64,000 bases of DNA from Algoriphagus chordae (GTDB lineage Bacteria > Bacteroidota > Bacteroidia > Cytophagales > Cyclobacteriaceae), in NCBI RefSeq assembly GCF_003254055.1, contig NZ_QKZT01000003.1, positions 1 to 64,000 on the forward strand, written 5' to 3'. The translations under genes were made by a program, and so were the position numbers. The notes under the pieces were generated by a model. It saw nothing but the letters and a program-made list of their open reading frames with translations. It was not told the origin of the DNA and made no database searches. Below are positions 1 to 9,665 of this stretch, in pieces (position 1 is the stretch's first letter; every line of letters starts with the position of its first letter).

Positions 1-19
1 AAAAATAAGGAGGTGAATT

Positions 20-49
20 ATGAACAGTGATAACAAGTACCCAGCATAA
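20..49 (+). other. 9-codon leader-like ORF with a strong ribosome binding site
   Basis: An ATG follows an unusually strong AAGGAGG (positions 7-13) and opens only nine codons (MNSDNKYPA) before TAA. Another frame running in from the window edge stops at 28-30 and could be the last codons of an upstream gene. It may be a leader peptide or a gene start broken by mutation. Most genes here lack such a strong site, which is why it stands out. Confidence 0.25.
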
Positions 50-122
50 GTCCGGAGGAAACTTTTTCAAGAAGTAGTCCGGCATTTTAAACAAAATTTC
101 AACTACTAAACACGAAGGAAAC

Positions 123-425
123 ATGACTGATACAATCACAGTGGATAAACAAGCCTACTACCTGGCCTTAGAGGACCACCAATGGAAGCGCCTGAGAATG
201 GCAGTACTAGACAGAGATGGGCATCAATGTAGACTTTGCGCAAGCAAGTCTCAGCTACAGGTTCATCATAGGCAGTATCATAGATACAAGCATAGCGGAG
301 AGTGGCTAAAGCCATGGGAATACCATCCTGCATTATTAGTTACGCTATGCGGAACCTGCCACGAGCAGGGACATTCACAATATTCAATTCCAATTAAAGA
401 AATTATTAAAAAGACACAATTATGA
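123..425 (+). CDS. HNH-type nuclease domain protein
   Basis: A 100-residue protein with two CxxC pairs (C36/C39 and C76/C79), a double histidine (H48-H49) and a terminal H80/H84. This is the layout of small zinc-knuckle HNH (beta-beta-alpha metal) proteins that nick or cut DNA. A GAAGGAA site precedes the ATG. Its stop overlaps the next start (ATGA at 422-425), so the two are probably translationally coupled. The family also occurs in phages and defence loci; nothing here shows the target. The domain call is good and the function is open. Confidence 0.7.
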   Translation: MTDTITVDKQAYYLALEDHQWKRLRMAVLDRDGHQCRLCASKSQLQVHHRQYHRYKHSGEWLKPWEYHPALLVTLCGTCHEQGHSQYSIPIKEIIKKTQL

Positions 426-1006
426 CATTCTTCAGCAAATTATTTAGCAAAACAGCTCCCACTATGGTTGAGCAAACTACTTCAACGGATCAAATGATGG
501 CTACTGTGCCTCAGGTTGACAGATCTATCTTTCTGGAAGAGCGAGATCCATCCTTTCTAATCTCATCCCAAGAGACTCCTATCAAAAAGGCTCCAAAAGG
601 CATCTTAGAAGATCTCAAGTCGGAAGACTATTACGGGATGGGTAAGCGAGATGGGTATGATGATCACGAACTCACTTTAATGGAAATGCATGTGGATATT
701 ATTGCTTCCAGATTTAAGGAGGTATTTCACAAAGCCTTAGAAGATATAGAAGAGCGGATCGCCATGATGGGGATGTACCTGACGCCAGAATTTGAGGCAG
801 CAATGCCAGAGCAACATGAATTGGTTCATACTAAGCACGATCTATTGGTAAAACAAAGACGAGAATTGTCACTTCAATTAGACCTAGCCGTGACAGGTGA
901 AGGATATATAGAGAAGTCGGTCCGGTATTATAAAGCCGGTTTTAGAAAAGGCATGGCCTTACACTTAGAAGAAAAAGTATTATTTCACAAACCTAAATTC
1001 CAGTAA
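422..1006 (+). CDS. Hypothetical charged, helical protein
   Basis: A 194-residue protein that I do not recognise. It has no signal peptide or membrane segment. Residues about 85-160 are rich in Glu, Lys, Met and Leu and probably helical. Its N-terminus contains FSKLF, also present at the start of the next protein, which may be a shared amphipathic anchor. It overlaps the HNH gene by 4 nt and sits 2 nt before the DUF4407 gene, so the three look like one transcription unit. Confidence 0.65.
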   Translation: MTFFSKLFSKTAPTMVEQTTSTDQMMATVPQVDRSIFLEERDPSFLISSQETPIKKAPKGILEDLKSEDYYGMGKRDGYDDHELTLMEMHVDIIASRFKEVFHKALEDIEERIAMMGMYLTPEFEAAMPEQHELVHTKHDLLVKQRRELSLQLDLAVTGEGYIEKSVRYYKAGFRKGMALHLEEKVLFHKPKFQ

Positions 1007-1008
1007 CC

Positions 1009-2010
1009 ATGACTGTTAAATTATTTTCAAAACTATTCGGCTACAGCTATGATGCTGTCAAGACGCAGACTACGGTTTCGCGGCAAAAAATTGTCACTTT
1101 AGGTACCCTTTTGTTAATTCCTGTATTTCTATGGACTTTCTCTGGGTTTTACTTAGCACACTACGTGTTGGAAGTTTCCCTTTTCAAATCGATCATTACA
1201 GGTTTAGTATTGGGAACCATGATATTCTTTGTTGACCGCTCCTTTATTGCTACGCCAAAGGTAAAAGGTGGGAAATTCCTTGTCGCATTTAGACTGGCGT
1301 TTGCTTTGGTCTCGACGATATTGGGCTCCTTGACTATAGACCTGGTGGTTTTCTCAGGGGATCTAGAAGAGTATAGGGAAGCTAAGGCCGTCAAGTTAAA
1401 GACGGATGTTGCAGACGAATACTACGCTAGTCATAGACAGGAACTAGATCGAGTTGCAAGTGAACGCCAAGAAGCAGAGCAGCGATACCTAACATTGGAC
1501 GATGCCCATATTGCAGAAATGGATGGGTCTTATGGAACTGGAAAATATGGTTCGGGTAAAGTAGCGGCGGCAAAAGGTGAAAAGGCAGCAGCAGCTTTAG
1601 AGAAATGGGGAGTGCTAGATGAGGACTATCAGAGGGAACAGAGTAAGTTGAGAGATGAGTCCTTAGTTCATGCGGAAGAGGCGGTGAGTAAAAGAGGTGA
1701 TGCGCTGTTGTCTAAAGTGACTGATCTTCATGAATTCGCTATGAGCACGAAGGAAAGTGCCTTTATCTTTTGGCTATTCTTTGTGTTTGTATTTGCACTT
1801 GAGGCATATTTTATAATCTACAAGTCAGCAGTATCAGAGACTCTGTTCGAAAAACTTCTAATGAGTGAAGAAATGATCGGAGAAACTAGAATGGAGACTT
1901 TAAAAAGGCAGCGTGAGGAAATGCTTCGGCAGGATGGGCTTTTGGGGCCTCGAGCTGAAAAAATGCGCAGGATCGCCGAGGATGATGGATTCAAGCGAAA
2001 AGTTGGTTAA
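1009..2010 (+). CDS. DUF4407-type membrane protein
   Basis: A 333-residue protein with hydrophobic segments at about 28-50, 60-76 and 92-115, a long charged helical region at about 120-245, then a fourth segment at about 250-272 and a basic tail. This order and the FVDRS motif after the second segment match the DUF4407 family, whose function is unknown. It is the last gene of the HNH trio. The helical part may be a stalk or partner-binding arm. The family call rests on layout and recalled motif only. Confidence 0.7.
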   Translation: MTVKLFSKLFGYSYDAVKTQTTVSRQKIVTLGTLLLIPVFLWTFSGFYLAHYVLEVSLFKSIITGLVLGTMIFFVDRSFIATPKVKGGKFLVAFRLAFALVSTILGSLTIDLVVFSGDLEEYREAKAVKLKTDVADEYYASHRQELDRVASERQEAEQRYLTLDDAHIAEMDGSYGTGKYGSGKVAAAKGEKAAAALEKWGVLDEDYQREQSKLRDESLVHAEEAVSKRGDALLSKVTDLHEFAMSTKESAFIFWLFFVFVFALEAYFIIYKSAVSETLFEKLLMSEEMIGETRMETLKRQREEMLRQDGLLGPRAEKMRRIAEDDGFKRKVG

Positions 2011-2294
2011 TGTTTTAGGCCGAGATGATTTTTACTAGGGGTTAAATTTTTTAACACTCGGCCACCCCTTCAATTTCTTTTCAGACTGTAGTTGGATGTA
2101 CTAAGTACACATTGACTCAATTCTATATTAAAAATATAAAGATCTAGTACTTTTCCATTAAATGTTGAATTAGGATACTGATTCACATTAGATTTATTTT
2201 TTTTCAGATTTCAAATCTTACAATAATGGTTCGAGATGGAATTTCTCTAGTTTGGTCCAAACTTCCAATGAAAAACCCAAAATTGCTAAGCTGT
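2011..2294. other. Intergenic region with a decayed palindromic repeat
   Basis: This 284-nt gap lies between two genes transcribed toward each other. It is AT-rich. The only structure I see is a degenerate copy of the two-hairpin dispersed repeat at 2207-2248. No convincing terminator is visible. Confidence 0.5.
2207..2248. repeat. Degenerate copy of the dispersed two-hairpin repeat
   Basis: A first mini-hairpin (AGATTTCAAATCTT) is followed by TGGTTCGAGAT and a weak second arm. It matches the arrangement of the better copies at 5599-5643 and 9666-9712, but both stems have decayed. Confidence 0.45.
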
Positions 2295-2783
2295 TTAACC
2301 TAAAGTAATTTGGGCCTCTGTGCTTGGATCAAATGCTATTTCAAAGTCTTTACCATTCCAGATAGCTTCTGCACTCTCCAAGCGATAAGCACTACCTTGG
2401 TTCCACACTTGACCAATAATGTCCTGGATCAAATCACAAATAAATACCCGTTCTCCAATTGTGATATCTTTTGGAATTAAATAGGCTGCAAAAGGTCTTT
2501 CAAAATTGTATGGGTAATAGTTTGTTCATGGGATCACTTGCTTCCAGTTAGAATCAGGATGTATGCGAAAGTCACCACTCACCAAAACCTTACCAGTATC
2601 CTTATGTTGAAAAACGGAATATTTAGTAAATATCTCGGGGGAGGGAGTCACTTTTTTCATCAAAGGATAAAACCCAGACTGAACTGCATCATTGATTTGC
2701 TGTTCATCTCTCCCAGTATAAATTATACGAAGCCCTGTATCCGTTAAGGCATCCATGGCTAAAAATTTTTTGAAGTTTATCAT
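2295..2783 (-). pseudogene. Hypothetical gene interrupted by one in-frame TGA
   Basis: The frame opened by the ATG at 2783 reads 85 codons, meets TGA at 2526-2528, then continues in the same frame for 76 more codons to TAA at 2295-2297. The part after the stop has no good start of its own yet reads as ordinary protein (for example FERPFAAYLIPKD and WNGKDFEIAFD). The most likely full protein is about 162 residues, broken by a nonsense mutation or a base-call error. No frameshift is needed. The product is unknown. The start overlaps the upstream gene by ATGA. Confidence 0.6.
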
Positions 2784-3046
2784 GCTAGGCTTATTGTTAG
2801 GTTGTCCTGATTGATATCAACCTTCAAACAGGTATTGGGCTTGGTTTTTATAGTTTGGACTAGTTCTTTTTCAGTTACTTTGGCAGTGTCAAGAATGCTA
2901 TGCTCACACTGGCTACATGTTCTATGTTTCGAATCCTCAGTGGAAGGCAATGAAGACCATCCAATTCTATATGGGCAATTTAAAGTTTTGATGAGTTCTC
3001 CGTTTTCCGTGAAGAGCTTTTTTGATATAGGGTTGTATTGAAGCAT
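2780..3046 (-). CDS. Small hypothetical protein with a CxxC pair
   Basis: An 88-residue protein that I do not recognise by name. It has a CSQC pair near residues 44-47 within an HRTCSQCEHS motif and ends with a KVDINQDNLTI-like stretch. I have the impression of a conserved Bacteroidota small protein but cannot name a family. It is the first gene of a two-gene minus-strand unit, and its stop overlaps the start of the interrupted gene by ATGA, so the pair is probably co-translated. Confidence 0.6.
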   Translation of the reverse strand: MLQYNPISKKLFTENGELIKTLNCPYRIGWSSLPSTEDSKHRTCSQCEHSILDTAKVTEKELVQTIKTKPNTCLKVDINQDNLTISLA

Positions 3047-3143
3047 TGCTAAACAATTTTAATAATAGAAAATCATATTCGATTACTTAGGCCTTGATCG
3101 GTCCCAAGCAATAAGATGTGGGTTTTTCACTTTTCAAAAATGC

Positions 3144-5417
3144 TTAATTAATCACCAACTCATCCACAAAGAGAAATCCTTTTTGAACATTCGGTGCAAA
3201 GACCTTGATGTATCTGCCTTGCTTGCCTTCTAGTGATCCTGTGAAATCCTTGAAAACTTTCTTCTTTTCGCTTGCTGGAATATCATTTTCGATTCGAAGT
3301 ATAGGCTCAAAGTTTTCTCCATCTGCCGAGATAGAGACTTCCAGATAGTCTGGCATAAAGACTCCTGGGCCGGCTGCCTGCATAAAGGTCGCTGAGAAGG
3401 AATTTAAAGTGGTTTCCTTTTCCATATCTATAGTCACATCAAAATCGCTGGTAAAGCCTTGCCAGATGCCGTCATTATAGGATTCGCCACCGCGGTAGCC
3501 ATCAGTCATAGATCCGGCATCACCTGCTGGATAGGATTTGTTCCAGGATTTTTGATACTGAACGGGTTTCCCAATTGCCTGGTGATAGTCCACCTGCTTC
3601 GTAAGTATTGGTTCGGTGATTTTGCCATCCTGAAAAACCGCTGCAACGATAGTAGCAGATCCCTTGACGTAAAACTCGCCTTCATACAGGTTTGATTCCG
3701 AAGTTGGCTGAGAGCCATCCGTGGTATAATAAATAGTTGGCTGGCTGATTTCGCTTTCTAAAGTGATCCCGATCTGCTGCTCATCCGTATCCACATGCAT
3801 AAATGGAATAAGTTTCGTCGTAGGATTGTACTCGTATTTTACCCCTAACTGATCCAGACGTGGTAGCTGATTTTTGAGACGGGTTTTGAAGGAATTCCAA
3901 TCCTGCGCAGAGTCTGTTGACCAAGCTCTTTCGGCCAAAGCCAAGACATTGGGGAAAAGCATCGCATCAGCTAAGGCTTCGGAAGGAATCGTTTCTGTCC
4001 AGAGACAGGCCTGCAAGCCCTTAATCTTATATCTCAATTCTTCAGGGAATTTTGAGCCTAGCAAAGGTTTGTTGTAAATATCAAATAGCTTGGAATTGGG
4101 AGTGGAGAAGTAGAATGGATCTCCAGGTGCCAATATCACCTCATTGCCATTTAGAGCTGCTTTATCTGGCACAGCCCCAACCCAGTTTCTCCAGTACATC
4201 ACTTTCAAGTTGGGATCAATCCCACCTGCCATTGCATCGTCCCAGACCACTACTTCTTTGCCATTTTCTTGAAGAAAGTTTGAAACTCTGTTTACAAAGT
4301 AAGATTGCAGTTCATCTACACTTTGCATTTCGTTTTCCTTCATAAATTTTTGGGCCTCAGCTGATTCTTCCCAGGTCTTTTTCTCCACCTCATCCGCTCC
4401 GATATGGATGTATTTGGAGGGGAAGATATCCATTACTTCAGTCAAAACATTTTCCACAAAAGTGTAAACTTCCTCATTCACAGGACAGAGAGGAGTGGAA
4501 AATAAATCGCCCCAAGCAGCTTCACCATTGCAGGCAAGTTCTGGGTAAATCGCAATGGCAGCCATCATATGACCAGGCATATCAATTTCTGGAATGATCT
4601 CTACATGCTTGGATTGCGCATAGCTGACAAATTCGCGGAGTTCGTCCTGCGTATAAAAGCCACCATAATAAGGTGTACCATCTCGCATCTCTATGTGTTT
4701 TGGTTCCAAGGCAAATCTTGGATCCTCTTTGGATTTGTCTATACAAATAGAATCCTGACTGTTGAATGTCCTCCATCCGCCTAGCTCAGTGAGTTCAGGG
4801 TATTCTTTGATTTCTATTCTCCAGCCTTGATCGTCCGTCAAGTGCAGGTGAAGCTTGTTTAGCTTGTACAAAGACAATAAATCCACATAGCGACGGAGGT
4901 AGTCCATAGAGAAGAAATGCCTGGAAACATCCAGATGCATCGCGCGCCATTCGTACTCCGGCTGATCTTTGATCTCTAGGGCGGGTAAATTTATCTCTTC
5001 ACTTACCTCGCCGGACTCCATGCTTTCAGGAAGTAATTGTCGCAGGCTGATCATCCCATAAAATACACCTTCTGCATTTCCAGCTTGCAAGATGATTTTG
5101 TCAGCCTTAATACTAAGCTGATAAGACTCAGGGTTCTCAGGGGCTTCTGTTTTTCGAATTTCTATGATGTTTTCTCCAGCTGTCTCAGAGAGTTTCTGGC
5201 CAATAGCCTGCTGCATCATGGATTGAAAAAATGAGATTTCTTCTGAAAATTCTCCCTGATCCTGAATAAGAAGCTGTGTGTTAGCATTCAGGGTAAATTG
5301 GCCGTTTCCTCTTTCTAAATGAGCAGGATAGGGGACAAGAGAGATTTCTACTTGTTCTGGAGCGCTGCAAGAGGCAAGAAGGAAAAGGATAATAGCGAAG
5401 ATAGAAAGGTGCTTCAA
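3144..5417 (-). CDS. Beta-N-acetylhexosaminidase, GH20 lipoprotein
   Basis: A 757-residue exo-hexosaminidase that removes terminal GlcNAc/GalNAc from chitin fragments, glycoproteins or peptidoglycan-derived sugars. A lipoprotein signal ends at LLASC (Cys17). A GH20b-like domain precedes the GH20 barrel (about 150-520), which carries the catalytic Asp342-Glu343 pair in HIGADE. A chitobiase-like C-terminal region follows (about 565-610), then an F5/8-type carbohydrate-binding module (about 620-757). Probably anchored on the outer or inner membrane facing the periplasm or outside. Transcribed alone, divergent from the Xaa-Pro peptidase gene. Confidence 0.92.
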   Translation of the reverse strand: MKHLSIFAIILFLLASCSAPEQVEISLVPYPAHLERGNGQFTLNANTQLLIQDQGEFSEEISFFQSMMQQAIGQKLSETAGENIIEIRKTEAPENPESYQLSIKADKIILQAGNAEGVFYGMISLRQLLPESMESGEVSEEINLPALEIKDQPEYEWRAMHLDVSRHFFSMDYLRRYVDLLSLYKLNKLHLHLTDDQGWRIEIKEYPELTELGGWRTFNSQDSICIDKSKEDPRFALEPKHIEMRDGTPYYGGFYTQDELREFVSYAQSKHVEIIPEIDMPGHMMAAIAIYPELACNGEAAWGDLFSTPLCPVNEEVYTFVENVLTEVMDIFPSKYIHIGADEVEKKTWEESAEAQKFMKENEMQSVDELQSYFVNRVSNFLQENGKEVVVWDDAMAGGIDPNLKVMYWRNWVGAVPDKAALNGNEVILAPGDPFYFSTPNSKLFDIYNKPLLGSKFPEELRYKIKGLQACLWTETIPSEALADAMLFPNVLALAERAWSTDSAQDWNSFKTRLKNQLPRLDQLGVKYEYNPTTKLIPFMHVDTDEQQIGITLESEISQPTIYYTTDGSQPTSESNLYEGEFYVKGSATIVAAVFQDGKITEPILTKQVDYHQAIGKPVQYQKSWNKSYPAGDAGSMTDGYRGGESYNDGIWQGFTSDFDVTIDMEKETTLNSFSATFMQAAGPGVFMPDYLEVSISADGENFEPILRIENDIPASEKKKVFKDFTGSLEGKQGRYIKVFAPNVQKGFLFVDELVIN

Positions 5418-5813
5418 GGGGAATCAGTCTAAGTGAGTTTCAAAGGTAGAGTTGATTTGCCAGAAGGGGAAATTGGTGGTGTAATTAGTGAATATATACA
5501 AAGTAAAAGCCTAGAATCATGCGAAGGTAGGTTGGGTTCGCGCCTTCTGATTTAGGGAAGTCATCGCGCATTATGATTTGTGGGCTACTATGTTTTACGG
5601 ATTACAAATCCTACCATAGTGGTTCGCGATAACAAAGCACGAACAGCGGATCAATTAAAAAGTGGAATTCAAAAAGTCTATGAATCAGCAATCTGATTGC
5701 GCAGCTTACTTTTATGCTTCGGCAGCTTACTATTGTTGGACGGCATAATGTACTTTTATAGTTCAGATTTGGCAAAGAACAAGAACTTAGTGTTTTATTA
5801 AACTAGTGATGAA
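5418..5813. other. Divergent intergenic region with a palindromic repeat
   Basis: This 396-nt gap separates the divergent GH20 and peptidase genes and must hold both promoters. It contains the dispersed two-hairpin repeat (5599-5643) and a short repeated GCAGCTTACT near 5702 and 5723. I could not assign a confident promoter. Confidence 0.5.
5599..5643. repeat. Dispersed two-hairpin palindromic repeat
   Basis: GGATT-ACA-AATCC forms the first mini-hairpin (5599-5611). After a 10-11-nt spacer, TTCGCGAT pairs imperfectly with GCACGAA (5623-5643). The same design recurs at 9666-9712 and, decayed, at 2207-2248. Confidence 0.6.
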
Positions 5814-7196
5814 ATGAAGGTGTTTTCGAAAGAAACTTATATAAATCGAAGGAAGGAATTGAAAAGGAAAATGGGTTCTGGGCTCTTGCTTTTTCTAGGA
5901 AATGAAGAAAGCAGCATGAACTTCAAGGACAACTGGTATCCTTTTAGACAGGATAGTACTTTCCTTTATTTTTTCGGATTGGATATGCCAGGGCTGGCAG
6001 CCGTGATTGATGTAGATCAAGATCTGGATATGGTTTTTGGCGACGATTTGACCACAGTAGAAATAATTTGGCAGGGATCACATACAGCCTTATCCGACTT
6101 GGCAGAAACTGTTGGGGTAAATAAAACCAAATCAAAAGCTGAACTTCCAACATTCCTAGACTCAATTTCTGGTCAAAGGATCCACTTTTTACCGCCTTAC
6201 CGACCTGAAAACTTCCAGAAACTAGAGGCTTACTTAGGCAAATCTCCACAGGAAATCAACTCCGCTGTTTCAGTTCAATTCATCAAAGCAGTAGTCTCTT
6301 TAAGGTCCATCAAATCTGAAGAGGAGATCCTTGAGATTACCAATGCGGTGAACATGAGCGTGAAAATGCATAAGCGTCTGATGCGGGAAGCAAAGCCTGG
6401 GATGAAAGAATACGAACTCCTTGGCCTAGTAAACTATGAGGCGATTTCCGCAGGAGGAACTGTTTCTTTTCCACCGATAATTACGATTAACGGGCAGATT
6501 CTACATAATCATAATTATTCCAATACACTTACGAATGGCAAAATGCTTTTGGGTGATTTTGGTGCTGAATCTGCGATGCATTATGCCGGCGATATTACCA
6601 GGACAATTCCCGTATCAGCAAAATTTTCGGATTCCCAGCGGGATATCTACCAGATCGTATTCTCTGCTTATCAAACTGCTGTAGCGCTTATCAAACCAGG
6701 AGTCAGGTTTAAGGAGGTGCATCTTGCAGCCTGTAGAAAATTAGCTGAGCGTTTGAAAGATCTGGGAATAATGAAGGGGAACTTGGATGATGCGGTTCAG
6801 CAGGGAGCTCATGCACTGTTTTTCCAATGTGGGCTAGGACATATGATGGGCTTGGATGTCCATGATATGGAAGACTTGGGTGAGCAATATGTGGGTTATA
6901 CTGATGAGCTTCTGAAAAGCAGTCAATTTGGTCTGAAGTCGCTTAGATTAGGGAAAGAACTTGAAAAAGGCTTTGTGGTTACCATCGAACCTGGGTTATA
7001 CTTTATTCCACAGCTGATCGACCTCTGGGAGGGAGAGAAACGAAACAGTGATTATATAGATTATAAGGCGCTTTCCAATTTCAGAGACTTTGGGGGAATC
7101 CGAGTGGAAGATGGTTTTGAAATCACTTCAACTGGCGCGAAAGTTTTGGGTGATCCGCTCGAAATAGAAATAGGGGAAGTAGAAGCACTTAGATAA
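5814..7196 (+). CDS. pepP: Xaa-Pro aminopeptidase, M24B family
   Basis: A 460-residue dinuclear-metal peptidase that removes an N-terminal residue preceding proline. It has an N-terminal creatinase/AMP_N domain (about 1-150) and a pita-bread catalytic domain (about 170-445). All five expected metal ligands are visible: Asp248, Asp260, His343, Glu392 and Glu432, with His350 in GLDVHD. There is no signal peptide, so it is cytoplasmic. A small hairpin with a T-tract follows at 7218-7238. The M24B class is firm. Prolidase activity cannot be excluded from sequence alone. Confidence 0.9.
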   Translation: MKVFSKETYINRRKELKRKMGSGLLLFLGNEESSMNFKDNWYPFRQDSTFLYFFGLDMPGLAAVIDVDQDLDMVFGDDLTTVEIIWQGSHTALSDLAETVGVNKTKSKAELPTFLDSISGQRIHFLPPYRPENFQKLEAYLGKSPQEINSAVSVQFIKAVVSLRSIKSEEEILEITNAVNMSVKMHKRLMREAKPGMKEYELLGLVNYEAISAGGTVSFPPIITINGQILHNHNYSNTLTNGKMLLGDFGAESAMHYAGDITRTIPVSAKFSDSQRDIYQIVFSAYQTAVALIKPGVRFKEVHLAACRKLAERLKDLGIMKGNLDDAVQQGAHALFFQCGLGHMMGLDVHDMEDLGEQYVGYTDELLKSSQFGLKSLRLGKELEKGFVVTIEPGLYFIPQLIDLWEGEKRNSDYIDYKALSNFRDFGGIRVEDGFEITSTGAKVLGDPLEIEIGEVEALR

Positions 7197-7215
7197 GTGT
7201 TTTGGTTTTTAGAAC

Positions 7216-9495
7216 TCAGGCTTTCAGCCTTTTTTTTAGGAGCAAATCAATGTTTTCTACCACGGTTGCTGCATTCTCTTTGGTAAAGCAGAGCGGGGGT
7301 TTTGTCTTCAGCACATTGTCATGAGGGCCGTCGGTGCTAATGAGTATTTGACGGTTTCGCATTTCGTTTTTGATGTAGGCTGCCAATTCAGTATCTGCTT
7401 GGCTGGTTCCAGGTTTCACTATTTCCACACCGAGGAAAAGTCCTGATCCTCGGACATCGCCAATGCAGTCATATTTTTCTTTCAATTCTCTGAAAAGACC
7501 GAGGTAATAATCACCCACGACTTTTGCATTCTCCTGCAAACCTTCCTCCTCTATCACCTCCAAAACTGAAGTTCCGATGGCGCAGGAAACCGGGTTTCCG
7601 CCAAATGAGCTGAAGAACTCCACACCTAGGTTAAAAGATTCTGCAATAGCTTCGGTACAAACGACGGCTCCCATTGGATGTCCATTCCCCATGGGTTTGC
7701 CTAGGATAACCATGTCAGGCACCACTCCTTGAGCTTGGTAACCCCAGAAATAATCACCCATTCTTCCAAATCCAGTTTGAACCTCATCGCTGATGCAGAT
7801 TCCACCTTGGGCTCTGATGGCTGGATAGAGATTTTGTAGATAGCCTTCGGCCAAAGGAACTTGTCCACCGCAGCCGACAATCGGCTCAGTGATAAATGCG
7901 CCCACAGTTTTACCAGCATCATGCATGATCTGCATGGCTTCTTCTGCATAAAGCTTTCCTGCACTACCATCATTGGTTTTATGCTTTCCTAAGTAAGTGT
8001 CTGGAATCGGGGCTTTGAGAATATTGCTTTTTTGCCCAAAACCCTTTTTGTTGTTGAATTTGTAATCGCTGATATCTATGGAAATCTGCGTATTTCCATG
8101 ATAGCCATGCTCCATGACGAGTACATTTGGGTTTTTGGTATGCGCAAAAGCCAAGCGCATTGCCAGATCACTTGCTGCACTTCCCGAATTCACAAAATAT
8201 ACTTTAGAAAGCGATGCTGGGAATTTGGCTAAGAGCTTTTCTGCGTATTCTGGTAGCTGATCATAGAGATAGCGCGTATTGGTGTTGAGTTTTGCCATTT
8301 GGCGCTGTGCAGCTTCTACCACCTTAGGATGAGAATGCCCAACGTGAGGGATATTATTATAAGCATCCAAAATAGCATTGCCAGACGAATCATACATGTA
8401 TTGGAAAGCTGCTCCACTTACAGAAAGCGGTGTTTTGTAGCTTATGGATAGCAATGGGCTGATGGAAGTCTGTCTTCTTAGTACTTGTGAATCTAGGCTT
8501 GGAGTCTCTGAAATCGGGAAGTTCAGCGCTTTTTTGAATGTGTTTGTAGCGCCAAGTGGATTGATGGCTATCCATTTTTTAAGCATTTGCCAAGCCGAAT
8601 TTTCGCTTATGGTAGCATAGTTATTCTCGGAATCTACCTTTCGGGCATGGGCCGACTGACATACTGAAATGCATAGCCGAGCTGCAATCAAATAATATAA
8701 AACATCCAGTTCCTTGGACTCTATAGGATAAGCCTGATGATATGCTTTTAGGAATTCAGCTGTCCAGTTTAGTGGTTTTTCTTTGTCATAGCAGATATAG
8801 GTTAGCGCAATTGCTACCTCATTGATCAGCGGGGAATAGGAGAGGTCTCCGAAATCTATTATGCCCGAGACAGTCTCGTTCTGGGTTAAAATATTCCACT
8901 CATTGGCATCGTTGTGGATGACTTGATGCCTTAATTCAGGTAGAACAGCTGTGACATTCTCTTGGAATTGCAGAAAAAAATACCTGACTAAATTTCGGTT
9001 TTGAGGATTTTCAATGTCTTCAATTAGAGGTTTATTTAGGTGGAAAAATTGAATGTCCCAATCCAATTTTCTTGCTTTGAGGGTATAACTCTTGAAGTCA
9101 CGAAGTGATCGATCCAAGGTGCCCAAAAAAGTACCTAAAGATCGGTATAACTCAGGACTTGGTTTCTGATCTCCGAGGAAAGATCCCTCCAGAAATGTAA
9201 GCAATCTACATATCGTCTGTTGGTTGTCTATTTCGGTTATAAAGATGGATTCACCTTGCAGGGAAGGCACAGGGCTTGGGTATTTTCCGCTTTCTGTTTG
9301 ATTGAGATAAAGTAAAGCCTCGTTTTCAGCTTCTAGGGTATCGTAGAGATCTTGGTCAAACTGATATGTTTTAAAGATGTATTTGCCAAAACCATCCTCA
9401 ACAGCATAATTGACATTAAAATAGCCAGTAAGCTTTTCGATTTTGGGATTTACGATCTGGAATTTTACCTCAAGTATTTTCTTTAATTCTGACAT
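7216..9495 (-). CDS. Fused APH-type kinase and class-III aminotransferase-fold enzyme
   Basis: An N-terminal APH/homoserine-kinase-II-like domain (about 1-330) carries HNDANEWN, the catalytic loop, and IDFGD, the metal site. A PLP class-III domain (about 360-759) follows, with DEVQTGFGR and the PLP lysine in [10 protein letters not shown] (Lys600). The PLP part resembles the AGXT2L/ethanolamine-phosphate phospho-lyase group, so phosphorylation followed by PLP-dependent elimination of a small amino alcohol is a plausible inference. I prefer the ATG at 9495. A longer frame opens at 9645, but its extra 50 residues do not look like domain sequence and it starts close to a repeat. Confidence 0.85.
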   Translation of the reverse strand: MSELKKILEVKFQIVNPKIEKLTGYFNVNYAVEDGFGKYIFKTYQFDQDLYDTLEAENEALLYLNQTESGKYPSPVPSLQGESIFITEIDNQQTICRLLTFLEGSFLGDQKPSPELYRSLGTFLGTLDRSLRDFKSYTLKARKLDWDIQFFHLNKPLIEDIENPQNRNLVRYFFLQFQENVTAVLPELRHQVIHNDANEWNILTQNETVSGIIDFGDLSYSPLINEVAIALTYICYDKEKPLNWTAEFLKAYHQAYPIESKELDVLYYLIAARLCISVCQSAHARKVDSENNYATISENSAWQMLKKWIAINPLGATNTFKKALNFPISETPSLDSQVLRRQTSISPLLSISYKTPLSVSGAAFQYMYDSSGNAILDAYNNIPHVGHSHPKVVEAAQRQMAKLNTNTRYLYDQLPEYAEKLLAKFPASLSKVYFVNSGSAASDLAMRLAFAHTKNPNVLVMEHGYHGNTQISIDISDYKFNNKKGFGQKSNILKAPIPDTYLGKHKTNDGSAGKLYAEEAMQIMHDAGKTVGAFITEPIVGCGGQVPLAEGYLQNLYPAIRAQGGICISDEVQTGFGRMGDYFWGYQAQGVVPDMVILGKPMGNGHPMGAVVCTEAIAESFNLGVEFFSSFGGNPVSCAIGTSVLEVIEEEGLQENAKVVGDYYLGLFRELKEKYDCIGDVRGSGLFLGVEIVKPGTSQADTELAAYIKNEMRNRQILISTDGPHDNVLKTKPPLCFTKENAATVVENIDLLLKKRLKA
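7218..7238 (+). terminator. Terminator of the Xaa-Pro peptidase gene
   Basis: A 5-bp stem AGGCT/AGCCT with a TTC loop is followed by eight Ts. It overlaps the last codons of the convergent aminotransferase gene. Confidence 0.55.
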
Positions 9496-9665
9496 AAAAG
9501 TAATGGGCTGATCAATAGCCCTTGAACATTTTTGTATTTGCAATATCTCAAATTCCATCTCGATAAAAAATTGGATAAGTTGAGAGAAGAGAAGGTAGGC
9601 TAACCGATTGAGATTTTGGTCATGAATAGCTTTCATGCCTTGCAAATAGGAGGTGATTATTTTGA

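Noticed and set aside
123..425. HNH gene as part of a prophage
   Set aside because: No terminase, capsid, portal or integrase genes lie nearby.
2526..2528. TGA as a selenocysteine codon
   Set aside because: No redox-type neighbouring motif and no evident SECIS hairpin after it. A nonsense change is simpler.
4052..4345. 97-codon plus-strand ORF inside the GH20 gene
   Set aside because: Low-complexity Leu/Ser/His-rich translation opposite a firmly assigned gene.
9496..9645. Fifty-codon N-terminal extension of the kinase fusion
   Set aside because: The extension does not align with the usual start of the APH domain and begins next to a repeat; ATG at 9495 fits better.
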